Below, piece after piece: positions 26,652-34,808 of a stretch of 64,000 nt of DNA. The stretch's first letter is position 1. Each line of letters opens with the position of its first letter. Source of the stretch: Treponema sp. (GTDB lineage Bacteria > Spirochaetota > Spirochaetia > Treponematales > Treponemataceae); assembly GCA_017645785.1 (NCBI GenBank), contig JAGCNW010000008.1, positions 29,357-93,356 on the forward strand, read 5' to 3'. The translations under genes and the position numbers were made by a program. The notes below the pieces were generated by a model that searched no databases, was not told where the DNA came from, and worked only from the letters and a program-made list of their open reading frames with translations.

Positions 26652-26802
26652 AATGCGGACTTAGCAGGCGGGGCCCAGCGACGGCAAAAAAGATTTGGCG
26701 CCACCCGCCCCTCGCTCTCGGCTTGACGCCTTCGGCCAAGCCGTTCGCTGGCGGGTCCCTCCAAACTTTTTTGCCTGCGTCCCGCCTTTTTTGTCCGCAT
26801 TT
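26651..26802. repeat. About 152-bp palindromic element filling a convergent intergenic space
   Basis: The outer ends are exact inverted repeats (AAATGCGGAC with GTCCGCATTT). Inner blocks also pair: GGCGGG with CCCGCC, GCAAAAAAG with CTTTTTTGC, ACCCGCC with GGCGGGT, and a CGGCTTG/CAAGCCG hairpin at the centre. It runs from the last base of the potD copy to the stop of the convergent nuclease-like gene, so it probably also terminates transcription from both sides. Confidence 0.7.
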
Positions 26803-27242
26803 CAATTAATCCTATATTCGACGAAGCGGACAAGTCCGCTTTCGACGCAGGCCTTTATTTGGCGCTCGCGTTTTGAAAGTGAGGCTTCGCCGCTTTTTAC
26901 TTCTATCAACAAAATTTCTTTTATCTCGTCTCCGTCGGCGGCTCCGCTAAAGGCGACAAAGTCAACCGGCTTTCCGACAAAGCGGGCGTCGGCCGGATTG
27001 CAGGGAAAGCCCGGCATAAAGGGCGCCACTTGCTCGCCGGCCAAGCCTCCCAACACCGCGCGGGATTTTTTTACCGCGTCGGAACGTTCTTCCGCGATTA
27101 TTTTTGAAAGGCTTGCCAAAAGCGCAAGGCGCGCGAACACCGCTCCCAAGAAAAAGAAAAGCGCGCAGCAAAGGACTAAAACAAAAAGCCCCGCGCCGCC
27201 GCTTGCAAAAACTGACAATTGACTAAAGAAAGTTTTAAGCAT
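26802..27242 (-). CDS. Membrane-anchored endonuclease-like protein (Holliday junction resolvase related)
   Basis: 146 residues. A membrane helix at about 15-40 is followed by a coiled-coil-like stretch and then a PD-(D/E)XK-type core: LGGLAGEQVAPFMPGFP, NPADARFVGKPVDFVAF and EILLIEVKSGEASLSKRERQ, where the E-x-K of IEVKSG is the expected metal site. I recognise this as the family described as related to archaeal Holliday junction resolvases (PF10107-like). Its natural role is not known. It is monocistronic and convergent with the potD copy. Confidence 0.8.
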   Translation of the reverse strand: MLKTFFSQLSVFASGGAGLFVLVLCCALFFFLGAVFARLALLASLSKIIAEERSDAVKKSRAVLGGLAGEQVAPFMPGFPCNPADARFVGKPVDFVAFSGAADGDEIKEILLIEVKSGEASLSKRERQIKACVESGLVRFVEYRIN

Positions 27243-27273
27243 AAAATCATTCTAACATGAATTTATAAAAAAG

Positions 27274-27416
27274 AAAATGCTCCCAGTCGCGGCTGCGTCT
27301 GACGGAACCGCTAGATATCGTCGCTACTCGTTGTTTGCGCTTGAAACTATTTAACGCTGCCGCTTTCGCGGCAGGCGCAAACAAAGAGTTTCCGCCAGCC
27401 GCCCCGCTCCTTCGCG
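27274..27416 (-). repeat. Dispersed repeat family A, copy 2 (inverted)
   Basis: Read on the minus strand it begins GCGAAGGAGCGGGGCGGCTG and ends ACTGGGAGCATTTT, with ATAGTTTCAAGCGCAAACA inside, matching copy 1 at 18470-18613. The middle 30 bp differ most. The two copies lie about 8.7 kb apart in opposite orientation, and flank the galT-azlCD-pot-nuclease block. Confidence 0.7.
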
Positions 27417-27451
27417 CTTTATCTTTACTATAACTTACGGAGAATCATTTT

Positions 27452-28441
27452 ATGCCCGACATTATAGAGTATTACAAACACTGCGCGCAGTGCCCGCGCG
27501 CTTGCGACGTGGACAGGACCGCCGGACAAACGGGCTTTTGCAGCGAGGACGACAAGCTGCGGGCGGCCGTCGCTTGCTTGCACTTTGGGGAGGAGCCTTT
27601 TGTCACCGTCTTTGGCGGAAGCGGAACGATTTTCATCACCGGCTGCACGCTGGCCTGCGCCTTTTGCCAAAACTACCAGATAAGCCAAAAAGGCTACGGA
27701 AAAGAAATAAGCGTAGAAGAATTCGCCCGCATTTGCATCGACTTGCAAAAGGCGGGAGCGGAAAACATTAACATTGTGACGGGAAGCCACCAAATCCCCG
27801 CGCTGGCGCAAGGCTTAAAGGCCGCCCGCGATCTTGGGCTTGCGATTCCTGTTTGTTGGAACTCTAGCGGCTACGAAAGCGTACATTCGCTCGAACTTTT
27901 GCGCGGCTTGGTTGACATTTGGCTTCCAGACATAAAGACCTTGAACAAGGCGCTTTCAAAAAAGCTTTTCAACGCGCCCGACTATCCTGAGACCGCGAAA
28001 GCCGCTCTCCTGTGGATGGCGCAAACTTCTCCGCTAAAAATCGTCGAAGTTAAAAAGGACGGCGAGACAAAAGAAAAAATTATGAGCGGCATAATCGCGC
28101 GCCACCTGTTTTTGCCCGGCCGCTTTGAAGACAGCGCCGACGTTCTTGACTGGCTAAAGAAAAACCTTGACGGCCGCGCGGTAATCTCGCTTATGTCGCA
28201 ATACACTCCCGTTCCTTTTAAAGAGGAAGCGGAAGCCTTGCAAAAAAGGCTTTCCGCGCTGGAAGACGTTCAAAACCGCCTTGTGTCCCGCCAAGAGGAC
28301 GCGGACCTGCGCGACTTAATCGAAGCCTACGACTTTGAAACGCTTTTTTACCAAGAGCTGAGCGACGACACAAGCTGGCTCCCCGACTTTACAAAGCCCC
28401 AGCCCTTTGGCAACAAGCTGGCGCGCGTCCTGTGGCGTTAG
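27452..28441 (+). CDS. Radical SAM protein of the PflX group
   Basis: 329 residues. The radical SAM cluster motif is CTLACAFCQN (Cys-x3-Cys-x2-Cys). The N-terminal part carries extra Cys residues (YKHCAQCPRACDVDR, TGFCSEDD), as in COG1313 proteins annotated as pyruvate-formate-lyase-activating homologues. True PFL activases are shorter and lack this N-terminal block. The substrate is unknown; no glycyl-radical enzyme lies directly beside it, although nrdD is 7 kb downstream with its own activase. The C-terminal 60 residues look like an unusual extension. Confidence 0.85.
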   Translation: MPDIIEYYKHCAQCPRACDVDRTAGQTGFCSEDDKLRAAVACLHFGEEPFVTVFGGSGTIFITGCTLACAFCQNYQISQKGYGKEISVEEFARICIDLQKAGAENINIVTGSHQIPALAQGLKAARDLGLAIPVCWNSSGYESVHSLELLRGLVDIWLPDIKTLNKALSKKLFNAPDYPETAKAALLWMAQTSPLKIVEVKKDGETKEKIMSGIIARHLFLPGRFEDSADVLDWLKKNLDGRAVISLMSQYTPVPFKEEAEALQKRLSALEDVQNRLVSRQEDADLRDLIEAYDFETLFYQELSDDTSWLPDFTKPQPFGNKLARVLWR

Positions 28442-28474
28442 CGGAATTTTTTACCTATTTTTCAAATTCCATGT

Positions 28475-28480
28475 TAGAAT
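28475..28480 (+). promoter_or_regulatory. -10 box of malQ, predicted leaderless start
   Basis: TAGAAT at 28475-28480 ends 7 nt before the ATG of malQ. The -35 region is poor (TTACCT near 28451). There is no Shine-Dalgarno sequence. Confidence 0.4.
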
Positions 28481-28487
28481 ATAAGAC

Positions 28488-30518
28488 ATGAACGAATCCC
28501 TCTTAAAGAAAATGACGGGCGTGGCCGTTCCGCTTGGCGCGCTTTACACAAAAGAGTCTCCGGCAATCGGAGAGTTTCCTTCGCTAAAAAAATTCGCGGC
28601 CTTTTGCAAGAGCGCGGGACTAAAAATCATCCAGCTGCTTCCCGTTAACGACACGGGAACGCAATCCTCGCCCTACTCCGGCCTTTCGGCCTTCGCGCTT
28701 CATCCGATTTACATTTGCATGAAGGACTTGCCCGAATTTACCGCGTTCTACAAGTCCGACAAAAATTTCAAGACCGAATACGATTTGTTCATACAGTTCC
28801 ACCCCTACAAAAACCGCTACGACTACCAAGGAATTCTTGACAAAAAAATTGCGCTCCTCATGAGCCTCTACCAAACGACGGACACCTCCGCGACAGGAAA
28901 GCCCGACGCGGCCTTGGCCTCTTGGATAAAAAAGAACGGCTGGATAAAGGCCTACGCTGTCTACAAAAACCTAAAATGGAAGTACATGCAGGCCACTTGG
29001 AAGGCTTGGAAAAAAGAGGACCAAGTTCCCGGAATGGAAGAAATCGAGCGGCGCTGGAGTGACAAAGCGCTTAAAAAAGACCAGCTCTTTTACGCTTGGC
29101 TTCAAATGCGCGCGTCGGAGCAATTCGCCGAAGCCGCGGCCACAGTCAAAAAGGCCGGCATAATCCTTAAGGGCGACATGCCGATTATGATGAACGAAGA
29201 CTCCGCCGACGCTTGGGCGCATCCCGAATTCTTTGAGCACAGCTTGCGAGCGGGCTCTCCCGCCGACGGCCCAAATCCATGCGGCCAAAACTGGGGCTTT
29301 CCAACATACAATTGGAAAAACCTCAAGGCCGCCGGCTACTCTTGGTGGATTGACCGCCTGCAAAGCGCGGAACAATATTACCAGGCCTATCGGCTTGACC
29401 ACATCTTGGGCTTTTTTAGAATTTGGGCGATACCCGAGCGCGAGACTACCGCGCTTCTTGGACGCAGCGAGCCTGGCCAAACGATAAGCCGCGACGAGTT
29501 GATTGAAGCCGGCTTTAACGAAGGCCGCATTCATTGGCTGGCAGAGCCCCACGTTCCGACAGCGGACATAGACTACTTTACTTGGAACCACGACGCCTCC
29601 ACAAAAATTTTGGAAAAGATAGCGGTAAAGCTTCCAGGAGAGGAGCTTTGGAATTTCAAAAGTTCCGTCAAAGGCGACAAGGACATTTACGAAGCGGACT
29701 TTAAAGGCCTTTGCCAAGACGACGCCCAAGCGAAGATTAAGGAAGCGCTCGCAAAAAAATGGCGCGACAGAACATTGCGCGAAATAAAAAAGGACAAGTT
29801 CGTCGCGCTGTGGACTTACCAAAACAGCTATCCTTGGTCAACGTTGAACGACGAAGAAAAGAAAAAGCTCAAGGCCTTGGTCGACCAAAAGCGCGACAAA
29901 GAAGAAGGCCTTTGGAAAAAGCAAGCGCAAGACATTTTGGATTCGCTCACAAAGAGCGTTGACATGGTTCCTTGCGGAGAAGACTTGGGCGTTGGCCTTG
30001 CCTCCGTTCCCGAAGTTATGGGAAAGAACAAAATCTTGCGCCTCAACGTTGTCCGCTGGAGCCGCGATTGGGGAACGGAAGGTTCGCCCTACGTTCAGTT
30101 TGAAAAATATCCGGCGCTAAGCGTCACCACTACAAGCGTGCACGACTCTTCTACAATTCGCCAATGGTGGAACGAAGAAAAAGAAAGCGCGGCCGCCTTC
30201 TTCAAAGCAAACGGAAAATTTTTCGCCGACAACGGAATCTTCGAAAACAACTTCGCCGACTTCACCGAGAAAACAGCGCGCGCGATTTTAGAAGCCGCCG
30301 CTTCAAGCGCAAGCCTTTGGGCGATCCATCCCTTGCAAGACTTTTTGTACTTGCAAAAAAAATATTGGCTCGCCGACGCGAAGGACGAACGCGTGAACAT
30401 TCCGGGAGAGGTTACAGACTTCAACTGGACCTACAGAATGCCCGCAAGCGTCGAAGATTTGTCCGCGGATAAATCTTTGATAGATGAGATAAATTTCCTT
30501 GCAAAAAAAAGAAAGTAG
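28488..30518 (+). CDS. malQ: 4-alpha-glucanotransferase
   Basis: 676 residues. GH77 amylomaltase, which transfers glucan segments between maltodextrins in the cytoplasm for glycogen or maltose use. The start VAVPLGALYTKESPAIGEF is typical. The catalytic nucleophile is the Asp of YRLDHILGFFR (near residue 303), the acid/base Glu is in CGEDLG (near 497) and the transition-state Asp in TTTSVHDSS (near 551). It is longer than E. coli-type cores because of a Lys-rich insert (about 430-490, KKDKFVALWTYQ, WKKQAQD). A GH13 gene follows with its own promoter. Confidence 0.92.
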   Translation: MNESLLKKMTGVAVPLGALYTKESPAIGEFPSLKKFAAFCKSAGLKIIQLLPVNDTGTQSSPYSGLSAFALHPIYICMKDLPEFTAFYKSDKNFKTEYDLFIQFHPYKNRYDYQGILDKKIALLMSLYQTTDTSATGKPDAALASWIKKNGWIKAYAVYKNLKWKYMQATWKAWKKEDQVPGMEEIERRWSDKALKKDQLFYAWLQMRASEQFAEAAATVKKAGIILKGDMPIMMNEDSADAWAHPEFFEHSLRAGSPADGPNPCGQNWGFPTYNWKNLKAAGYSWWIDRLQSAEQYYQAYRLDHILGFFRIWAIPERETTALLGRSEPGQTISRDELIEAGFNEGRIHWLAEPHVPTADIDYFTWNHDASTKILEKIAVKLPGEELWNFKSSVKGDKDIYEADFKGLCQDDAQAKIKEALAKKWRDRTLREIKKDKFVALWTYQNSYPWSTLNDEEKKKLKALVDQKRDKEEGLWKKQAQDILDSLTKSVDMVPCGEDLGVGLASVPEVMGKNKILRLNVVRWSRDWGTEGSPYVQFEKYPALSVTTTSVHDSSTIRQWWNEEKESAAAFFKANGKFFADNGIFENNFADFTEKTARAILEAAASSASLWAIHPLQDFLYLQKKYWLADAKDERVNIPGEVTDFNWTYRMPASVEDLSADKSLIDEINFLAKKRK

Positions 30519-30527
30519 GTTTATAAT
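30499..30527 (+). promoter_or_regulatory. Promoter of the GH13 gene
   Basis: TTGCAA (30499-30504), a 17-bp spacer and TATAAT (30522-30527). It overlaps the end of malQ. The predicted start is about 6 nt before the ATG at 30541 and no Shine-Dalgarno sequence is visible. Confidence 0.65.
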
Positions 30528-30540
30528 GTAGTTAAGCGCT

Positions 30541-33500
30541 ATGAAAATTTCTTACAACGAATTTCATGTCTCAAAAGACATTCGCGACAAATGCAACTTT
30601 GACTCATCTCTCTACACTTCAAGCGGCAATGTCATCATCACAGACTTAAAGAAGGTAAGAATTTTCGCGGAGAAGTTGAACCAATACTACGACAAGATTG
30701 GTCTTAGCGAAAAGAGAATCAGCGCAGGCCAGCTCAACGCGATGGGCTTGATTGACGAAATCTTGCACTACGTTTCGATGCTTTACCGCCGCGACATACT
30801 AAAGGCTTCCTTTGAGGGAGCGCTTACCGCGCTGGACAAAAAATTCGGAAAAGAAAAGATTGACCAAATCCTTTTGGAATTTACAAACGAGTATCCGCCG
30901 ACAGCCGTTTACCGCGGAGAGATTTCGGCCCAAGATTACTTAAAGCAAAGCGCCGTCGACGCGGGAACAAAGCTTGAGCGAACAAACCGCGAGTCCACGT
31001 TTGAAGAAATGATGATGCTTCACTTGGCCAACGAAAACCCCGCCTTCGCCAAGTTCTCCGTTCTATTTAGCGAAACAAAGCTTAGAAAAAATCCCGTCTA
31101 CGCCCAAGCTTGGGAAGAGACGCAAAAATACTTTAAGAGCCAGCCCAAATTCGGTCCCTTTAACAACGACTTTGTCACGTTCTTGCGCGAGCCGGTCGCC
31201 TTTAGCCCCAAAAGCCTGCGCGGCCAGCTGCAGTACATCCTAAAGCATTGGATGTACCTTATCGGCGAATGGCTGCGCAAGCGCCTCTTGGCAAGCCTTG
31301 ACACCCTCAGCGAGGAAGAAAAGGCCGCATGGCGCGGAATCAAGGGCGGCGAAGTCGAAATGTCGCCCTACAGCTACGACAATTTGATGAACGAATACGA
31401 GCGCTACTCGCCCGACCGCGACTGGATGCCAAAAGTAGTCTTGATGGCAAAGACCATTCTTGTTTGGCTTTACCAGCTGACAAAAAAGTACGGCCGCCCG
31501 ATCGAGCGCTTGGACCAGATTCCAGACGAAGAATTGGACACCCTGCGCGACCAAGGCTTCACCGGCCTTTGGCTTATCGGCTTGTGGGAACGCTCCAACG
31601 CCTCAAAGCGAATCAAGCAAATATGCGGAAACCCAGAGGCGGCTTCTTCCGCCTACTCTCTTATGGACTACACAATCGCCGGAAACCTTGGCGGCTGGGA
31701 CGCTTTGGACAACTTGCGCCGCCGCCTTTGGCAGCGCGGAATCCGTTTGGCCAGCGACATGGTTCCAAACCACACGGCGATGGACAGCCGCTGGGTTGTC
31801 GAGCGGCCCGACCTTTTCATGCAAAGACGCGACTGCCCCTTCCCGCAATACACGTTCAACGGCGAAAACCTTAGCCACGACGGCCGCGTGGGCGTTTATT
31901 TGGAAGACCATTACTATTCCAAGAGCGACTGCGCGGTGGTATTCAAGCGCGTTGACAACCAGACCGGCGACGTCCGCTACATCTACCACGGAAACGACGG
32001 CACCGGAATGCCATGGAACGACACCGCCCAAATCGACTTTTTAAACCCCGCCGCGCGCGAGGCTGTAATACAAGACATTTTGCACGTTGCAAGAAACTTT
32101 CCGATAATCCGCTTTGACGCGGCGATGGTTCTTGCCAAAAAGCACATACGCCGCCTTTGGTACCCCGAGCCGGGCCATGGAGGAGACATCGCCACCCGCA
32201 GCGAATACGCTATTTCAAGCCAAGCCTTTGAAGACGCGATTCCCAACGAGTTCTGGCGCGAGGTCGTTGACCGCGTGGCAAAGGAAGTTCCCGACACGCT
32301 TCTTTTGGCCGAGGCCTTTTGGATGTTGGAAGGCTACTTTGTCCGAACGCTCGGAATGCACCGCGTCTACAACTCCGCCTTTATGAACATGCTCAAAAAG
32401 GAAGAGAACCAAAAGTATCGCGACACCGTTAAGAACACGATAAAATTCGACCCGCAAATCCTCAAGCGCTACGTGAACTTCATGAACAACCCCGATGAGG
32501 AAACCGCCGTGGCGCAATTCGGAAAGGGCGACAAATACTTTGGCGTTTGCACCTTGATGGTAACGATGCCAGGCCTTCCGATGTTCGGCCACGGCCAAAT
32601 CGAAGGCTTTGAAGAAAAGTACGGAATGGAATACACTCGCGCTTACCGCGACGAAAAGCCCGACGAAGGCTTGGTAAACGGCCACTGGCAGCTTATATTC
32701 CCGCTTATGAAAAAGCGCTGGCTCTTTGCCCAAGTTGAAGACTTCCTTTTCTACGACGTTTGGGACAACGGGCGCGTAAACGAAAACGTATTCGCCTACT
32801 CCAACCGCGTCGGAAACGAAGCCGCCGTTGTCTTCTACAACAACAAATACGAAAGCGCGTCGGGCTGGATAAAGCAGTCTTGCGAATACGCGGTAAAGAC
32901 AGGCCATGACGACGAAAAAGTCATGACAAGCCGCTCAATCAGCGAAGGACTTGGACTTACCGCCGAAGACGACAAATACTTGATTTTCCGCGAAAGCCGC
33001 GCGGGCCTTTGGTATGTAAGAAAATCCAGCGACATTTGCCGCGACGGAATGTTCATAAACCTTAGAGGCTTTGAATGCCAGGTCATGCTTGACGTTCACC
33101 AAGTGAGCGACACGCTAGACAAAAAGTGGAGCACGCTGAACAGCGTCTTGGCCGGAAAAGGCTGCGCCAACCTTGAAGTTGAATGGGAAGAAATCCGCTA
33201 CAAGGAATTGTACGCCGCGTTGTCAGCCTTTGCCGGAGCGGACTTTTACAAAAAAGGCCTCGCAATCCTTAAAAAGCCGGCCGCCCCTCAAATCAAAAAA
33301 TTCTTGGACGGCGTAAAAAAAGCCGCGCTTGCTTTCTACCAAAAAGCGGACGACTTCCGCGCGATTGACCATAAAATCTTTGGAGAGCCCTACAAGGCTC
33401 CGAGCGCGGTGGCCGCCAAAAAGTCCGCCGAGGCTCAATACAAGACCTTTGAAAAATCCTTCAAGGCCGTTTGCAAGATTCTTTCAAACAAAAAGGCGGC

Positions 33501-34560
33501 AAAAGATTTGACAAAAGCCAAAAACGCCGCGGAATTCATCCTTTACGGCTCGCCGCTCAATTGGACAAATCCGGAAATTTTGCTTTCCGAATGCGTCGCT
33601 TTAAGCCTTGCAGAGCGCGGCTTTGCGACAAGATGGTCGCTTGACAGAAAGCTTTGCGAAGCGATGCAGGCGGCCGGCGTTGAATGGAAAGGCCAGCGCG
33701 ACGTTTTGTACCGCGCCTTTGTCCTTGCGAAAATCTCCGGCCTTGACTTGGCCGCAAAGAGCGCAAAGAAATCTGCGTTGGCCCTAGCCTCTTTGTGCTG
33801 CGAAAGCGCGGACGCGATCGCCTTGAGCCGCGCCAACAATTTTGACAACGTCGTTTGGTTCAACAAGGAAGAGCTTGACAGAAGCCTTTTCTTGGCGGCG
33901 CAAAACGAATTTGTTTTGGGCGCAAATTCCGACAAGAACATTCTTGCCTTTTACAAGCTTATGGCTGCCGCGCAAGAAAAAGCGGAGTACAAGTGCCGCG
34001 CCCTTGTGGAACAGTTTGAGCCGCCCAAGCCAAAGGCCAAGAAAAAGTCCGCTCCAAAGAAGGCGGCCGCTTCTGGCGCTAAGAAGACCGATCCCAAAAA
34101 AACAAAAACTGTAAAGGCAAAAAAGAAAAATGCCGAAAATATATTAACAAAGAAAGTTGCGAAAGCCGCCGTTAAAAAAGCGGCCGCAACTGTAAAACAG
34201 TCCAAGGCAAAGTCTGGCGCGAAAGCGTCGGGAACTTTGGAAAAAAATAAAAAGGCTTTGAAAAAAGCCGGGGGAAGGAATATGGCAGAAACAACAGCCA
34301 AGAAAGCGCCCGCTAAGAAAGCGGCCGCCAAGAAACCCGCTGCTAAGAAGCCGGCCGCTAAGAAAGCGCCCGCCAAGAAAGCAGCCAAGAAACCTGTAGC
34401 CAAAAAGGCCACAGCCAAGAAAGCGCCCGCCAAAAAGACAGCGGCTAAAAAGCCCGCCGCCAAGAAGGCGACCGCCAAGAAAACAGCGGCTAAGAAACCG
34501 GCCGCCAAGAAGCCCGCAGCCAAAAAGCCTGCTGCAAAAAAGGCTCCTGCAAAGAAATAA
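30541..34560 (+). CDS. GH13 alpha-amylase family protein with histone-H1-like C-terminal tail
   Basis: 1339 residues. Residues about 1-330 are a helical N-terminal region. A GH13 barrel follows: SDMVPNHT near 405, the nucleophile Asp in IRFDAAM near 525, the acid Glu in LLAEAFW near 590 and NFMNNPDEE near 650. Related giant enzymes are annotated as alpha-amylase or alpha-glucan branching-like in spirochaetes; the exact substrate is open, and malQ next to it points to cytoplasmic glycogen/maltodextrin. No signal peptide is seen. A helical part continues to about 1150. The last 180 residues are Lys/Ala/Pro-rich ([17 protein letters not shown]), like bacterial H1-type DNA-binding proteins. A strong internal start lies at 34282. 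Confidence 0.85.
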   Translation: MKISYNEFHVSKDIRDKCNFDSSLYTSSGNVIITDLKKVRIFAEKLNQYYDKIGLSEKRISAGQLNAMGLIDEILHYVSMLYRRDILKASFEGALTALDKKFGKEKIDQILLEFTNEYPPTAVYRGEISAQDYLKQSAVDAGTKLERTNRESTFEEMMMLHLANENPAFAKFSVLFSETKLRKNPVYAQAWEETQKYFKSQPKFGPFNNDFVTFLREPVAFSPKSLRGQLQYILKHWMYLIGEWLRKRLLASLDTLSEEEKAAWRGIKGGEVEMSPYSYDNLMNEYERYSPDRDWMPKVVLMAKTILVWLYQLTKKYGRPIERLDQIPDEELDTLRDQGFTGLWLIGLWERSNASKRIKQICGNPEAASSAYSLMDYTIAGNLGGWDALDNLRRRLWQRGIRLASDMVPNHTAMDSRWVVERPDLFMQRRDCPFPQYTFNGENLSHDGRVGVYLEDHYYSKSDCAVVFKRVDNQTGDVRYIYHGNDGTGMPWNDTAQIDFLNPAAREAVIQDILHVARNFPIIRFDAAMVLAKKHIRRLWYPEPGHGGDIATRSEYAISSQAFEDAIPNEFWREVVDRVAKEVPDTLLLAEAFWMLEGYFVRTLGMHRVYNSAFMNMLKKEENQKYRDTVKNTIKFDPQILKRYVNFMNNPDEETAVAQFGKGDKYFGVCTLMVTMPGLPMFGHGQIEGFEEKYGMEYTRAYRDEKPDEGLVNGHWQLIFPLMKKRWLFAQVEDFLFYDVWDNGRVNENVFAYSNRVGNEAAVVFYNNKYESASGWIKQSCEYAVKTGHDDEKVMTSRSISEGLGLTAEDDKYLIFRESRAGLWYVRKSSDICRDGMFINLRGFECQVMLDVHQVSDTLDKKWSTLNSVLAGKGCANLEVEWEEIRYKELYAALSAFAGADFYKKGLAILKKPAAPQIKKFLDGVKKAALAFYQKADDFRAIDHKIFGEPYKAPSAVAAKKSAEAQYKTFEKSFKAVCKILSNKKAAKDLTKAKNAAEFILYGSPLNWTNPEILLSECVALSLAERGFATRWSLDRKLCEAMQAAGVEWKGQRDVLYRAFVLAKISGLDLAAKSAKKSALALASLCCESADAIALSRANNFDNVVWFNKEELDRSLFLAAQNEFVLGANSDKNILAFYKLMAAAQEKAEYKCRALVEQFEPPKPKAKKKSAPKKAAASGAKKTDPKKTKTVKAKKKNAENILTKKVAKAAVKKAAATVKQSKAKSGAKASGTLEKNKKALKKAGGRNMAETTAKKAPAKKAAAKKPAAKKPAAKKAPAKKAAKKPVAKKATAKKAPAKKTAAKKPAAKKATAKKTAAKKPAAKKPAAKKPAAKKAPAKK
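34282..34560 (+). CDS. Possible separate histone-H1-like protein inside the GH13 frame
   Basis: An in-frame ATG at 34282 is preceded by GGGGGAAGGAAT, a better ribosome binding site than that of the full-length gene. It would give a 92-residue protein, [18 protein letters not shown] and onward, made of KKPA/KKAP repeats. Stand-alone proteins of this form are known as histone-like in several bacteria. It may be translated on its own to compact DNA, or may only be the tail of the GH13 enzyme. The sequence supports the start but cannot prove it. Confidence 0.5.
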   Translation: MAETTAKKAPAKKAAAKKPAAKKPAAKKAPAKKAAKKPVAKKATAKKAPAKKTAAKKPAAKKATAKKTAAKKPAAKKPAAKKPAAKKAPAKK

Positions 34561-34600
34561 GCGAATTGGCGCCCTTTTCGGCGCCGTTTGCTTGGTTTTA

Positions 34601-34633
34601 AAAATCCGCTTCTTTGGAAGCGGATTTTTTTTT
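34601..34633 (+). terminator. Rho-independent terminator after the GH13/H1-like gene
   Basis: A perfect 12-bp stem (34601-34612 with 34617-34628), 4-nt loop TTTG and nine Ts. A smaller GGCGCC hairpin lies just before it (about 34568-34585). Confidence 0.9.
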
Positions 34634-34684
34634 GCCCTTTTTACAAAATTTGCCGTTTTTTTTCAAAAATTCCTAATTTTTTGC

Positions 34685-34742
34685 TTTACAAAAGCCGCTA
34701 TTAGTAGTATTATATAAGGACACAAAACACTAGATATAGCGT
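34685..34742 (+). promoter_or_regulatory. nrdDG promoter with tandem NrdR boxes
   Basis: TTTACA (34685-34690), a 17-bp spacer and TATTAT (34708-34713). One NrdR-type box at 34727-34742 (ACACTAGATATAGCGT) matches 14 of 16 positions of the consensus ACACWATATATWGTGT. A weaker one at 34695-34710 (10 of 16) lies 32 bp upstream, three helical turns, as in known NrdR targets. The pair overlaps the -10 region and the start, which fits repression by NrdR when dNTP levels are high. Confidence 0.7.
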
Positions 34743-34808
34743 TTTTGCTAAAAATAAAGGGAGGATATCGGCGCAAGCGCAAATTAGGGCGCCCGATGAC
34801 AAAAAAGC

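Noticed and set aside
33951..34523. 190-residue antisense frame of [13 protein letters not shown] repeats
   Set aside because: It is the antisense translation of the Lys/Ala codons in the H1-like tail.
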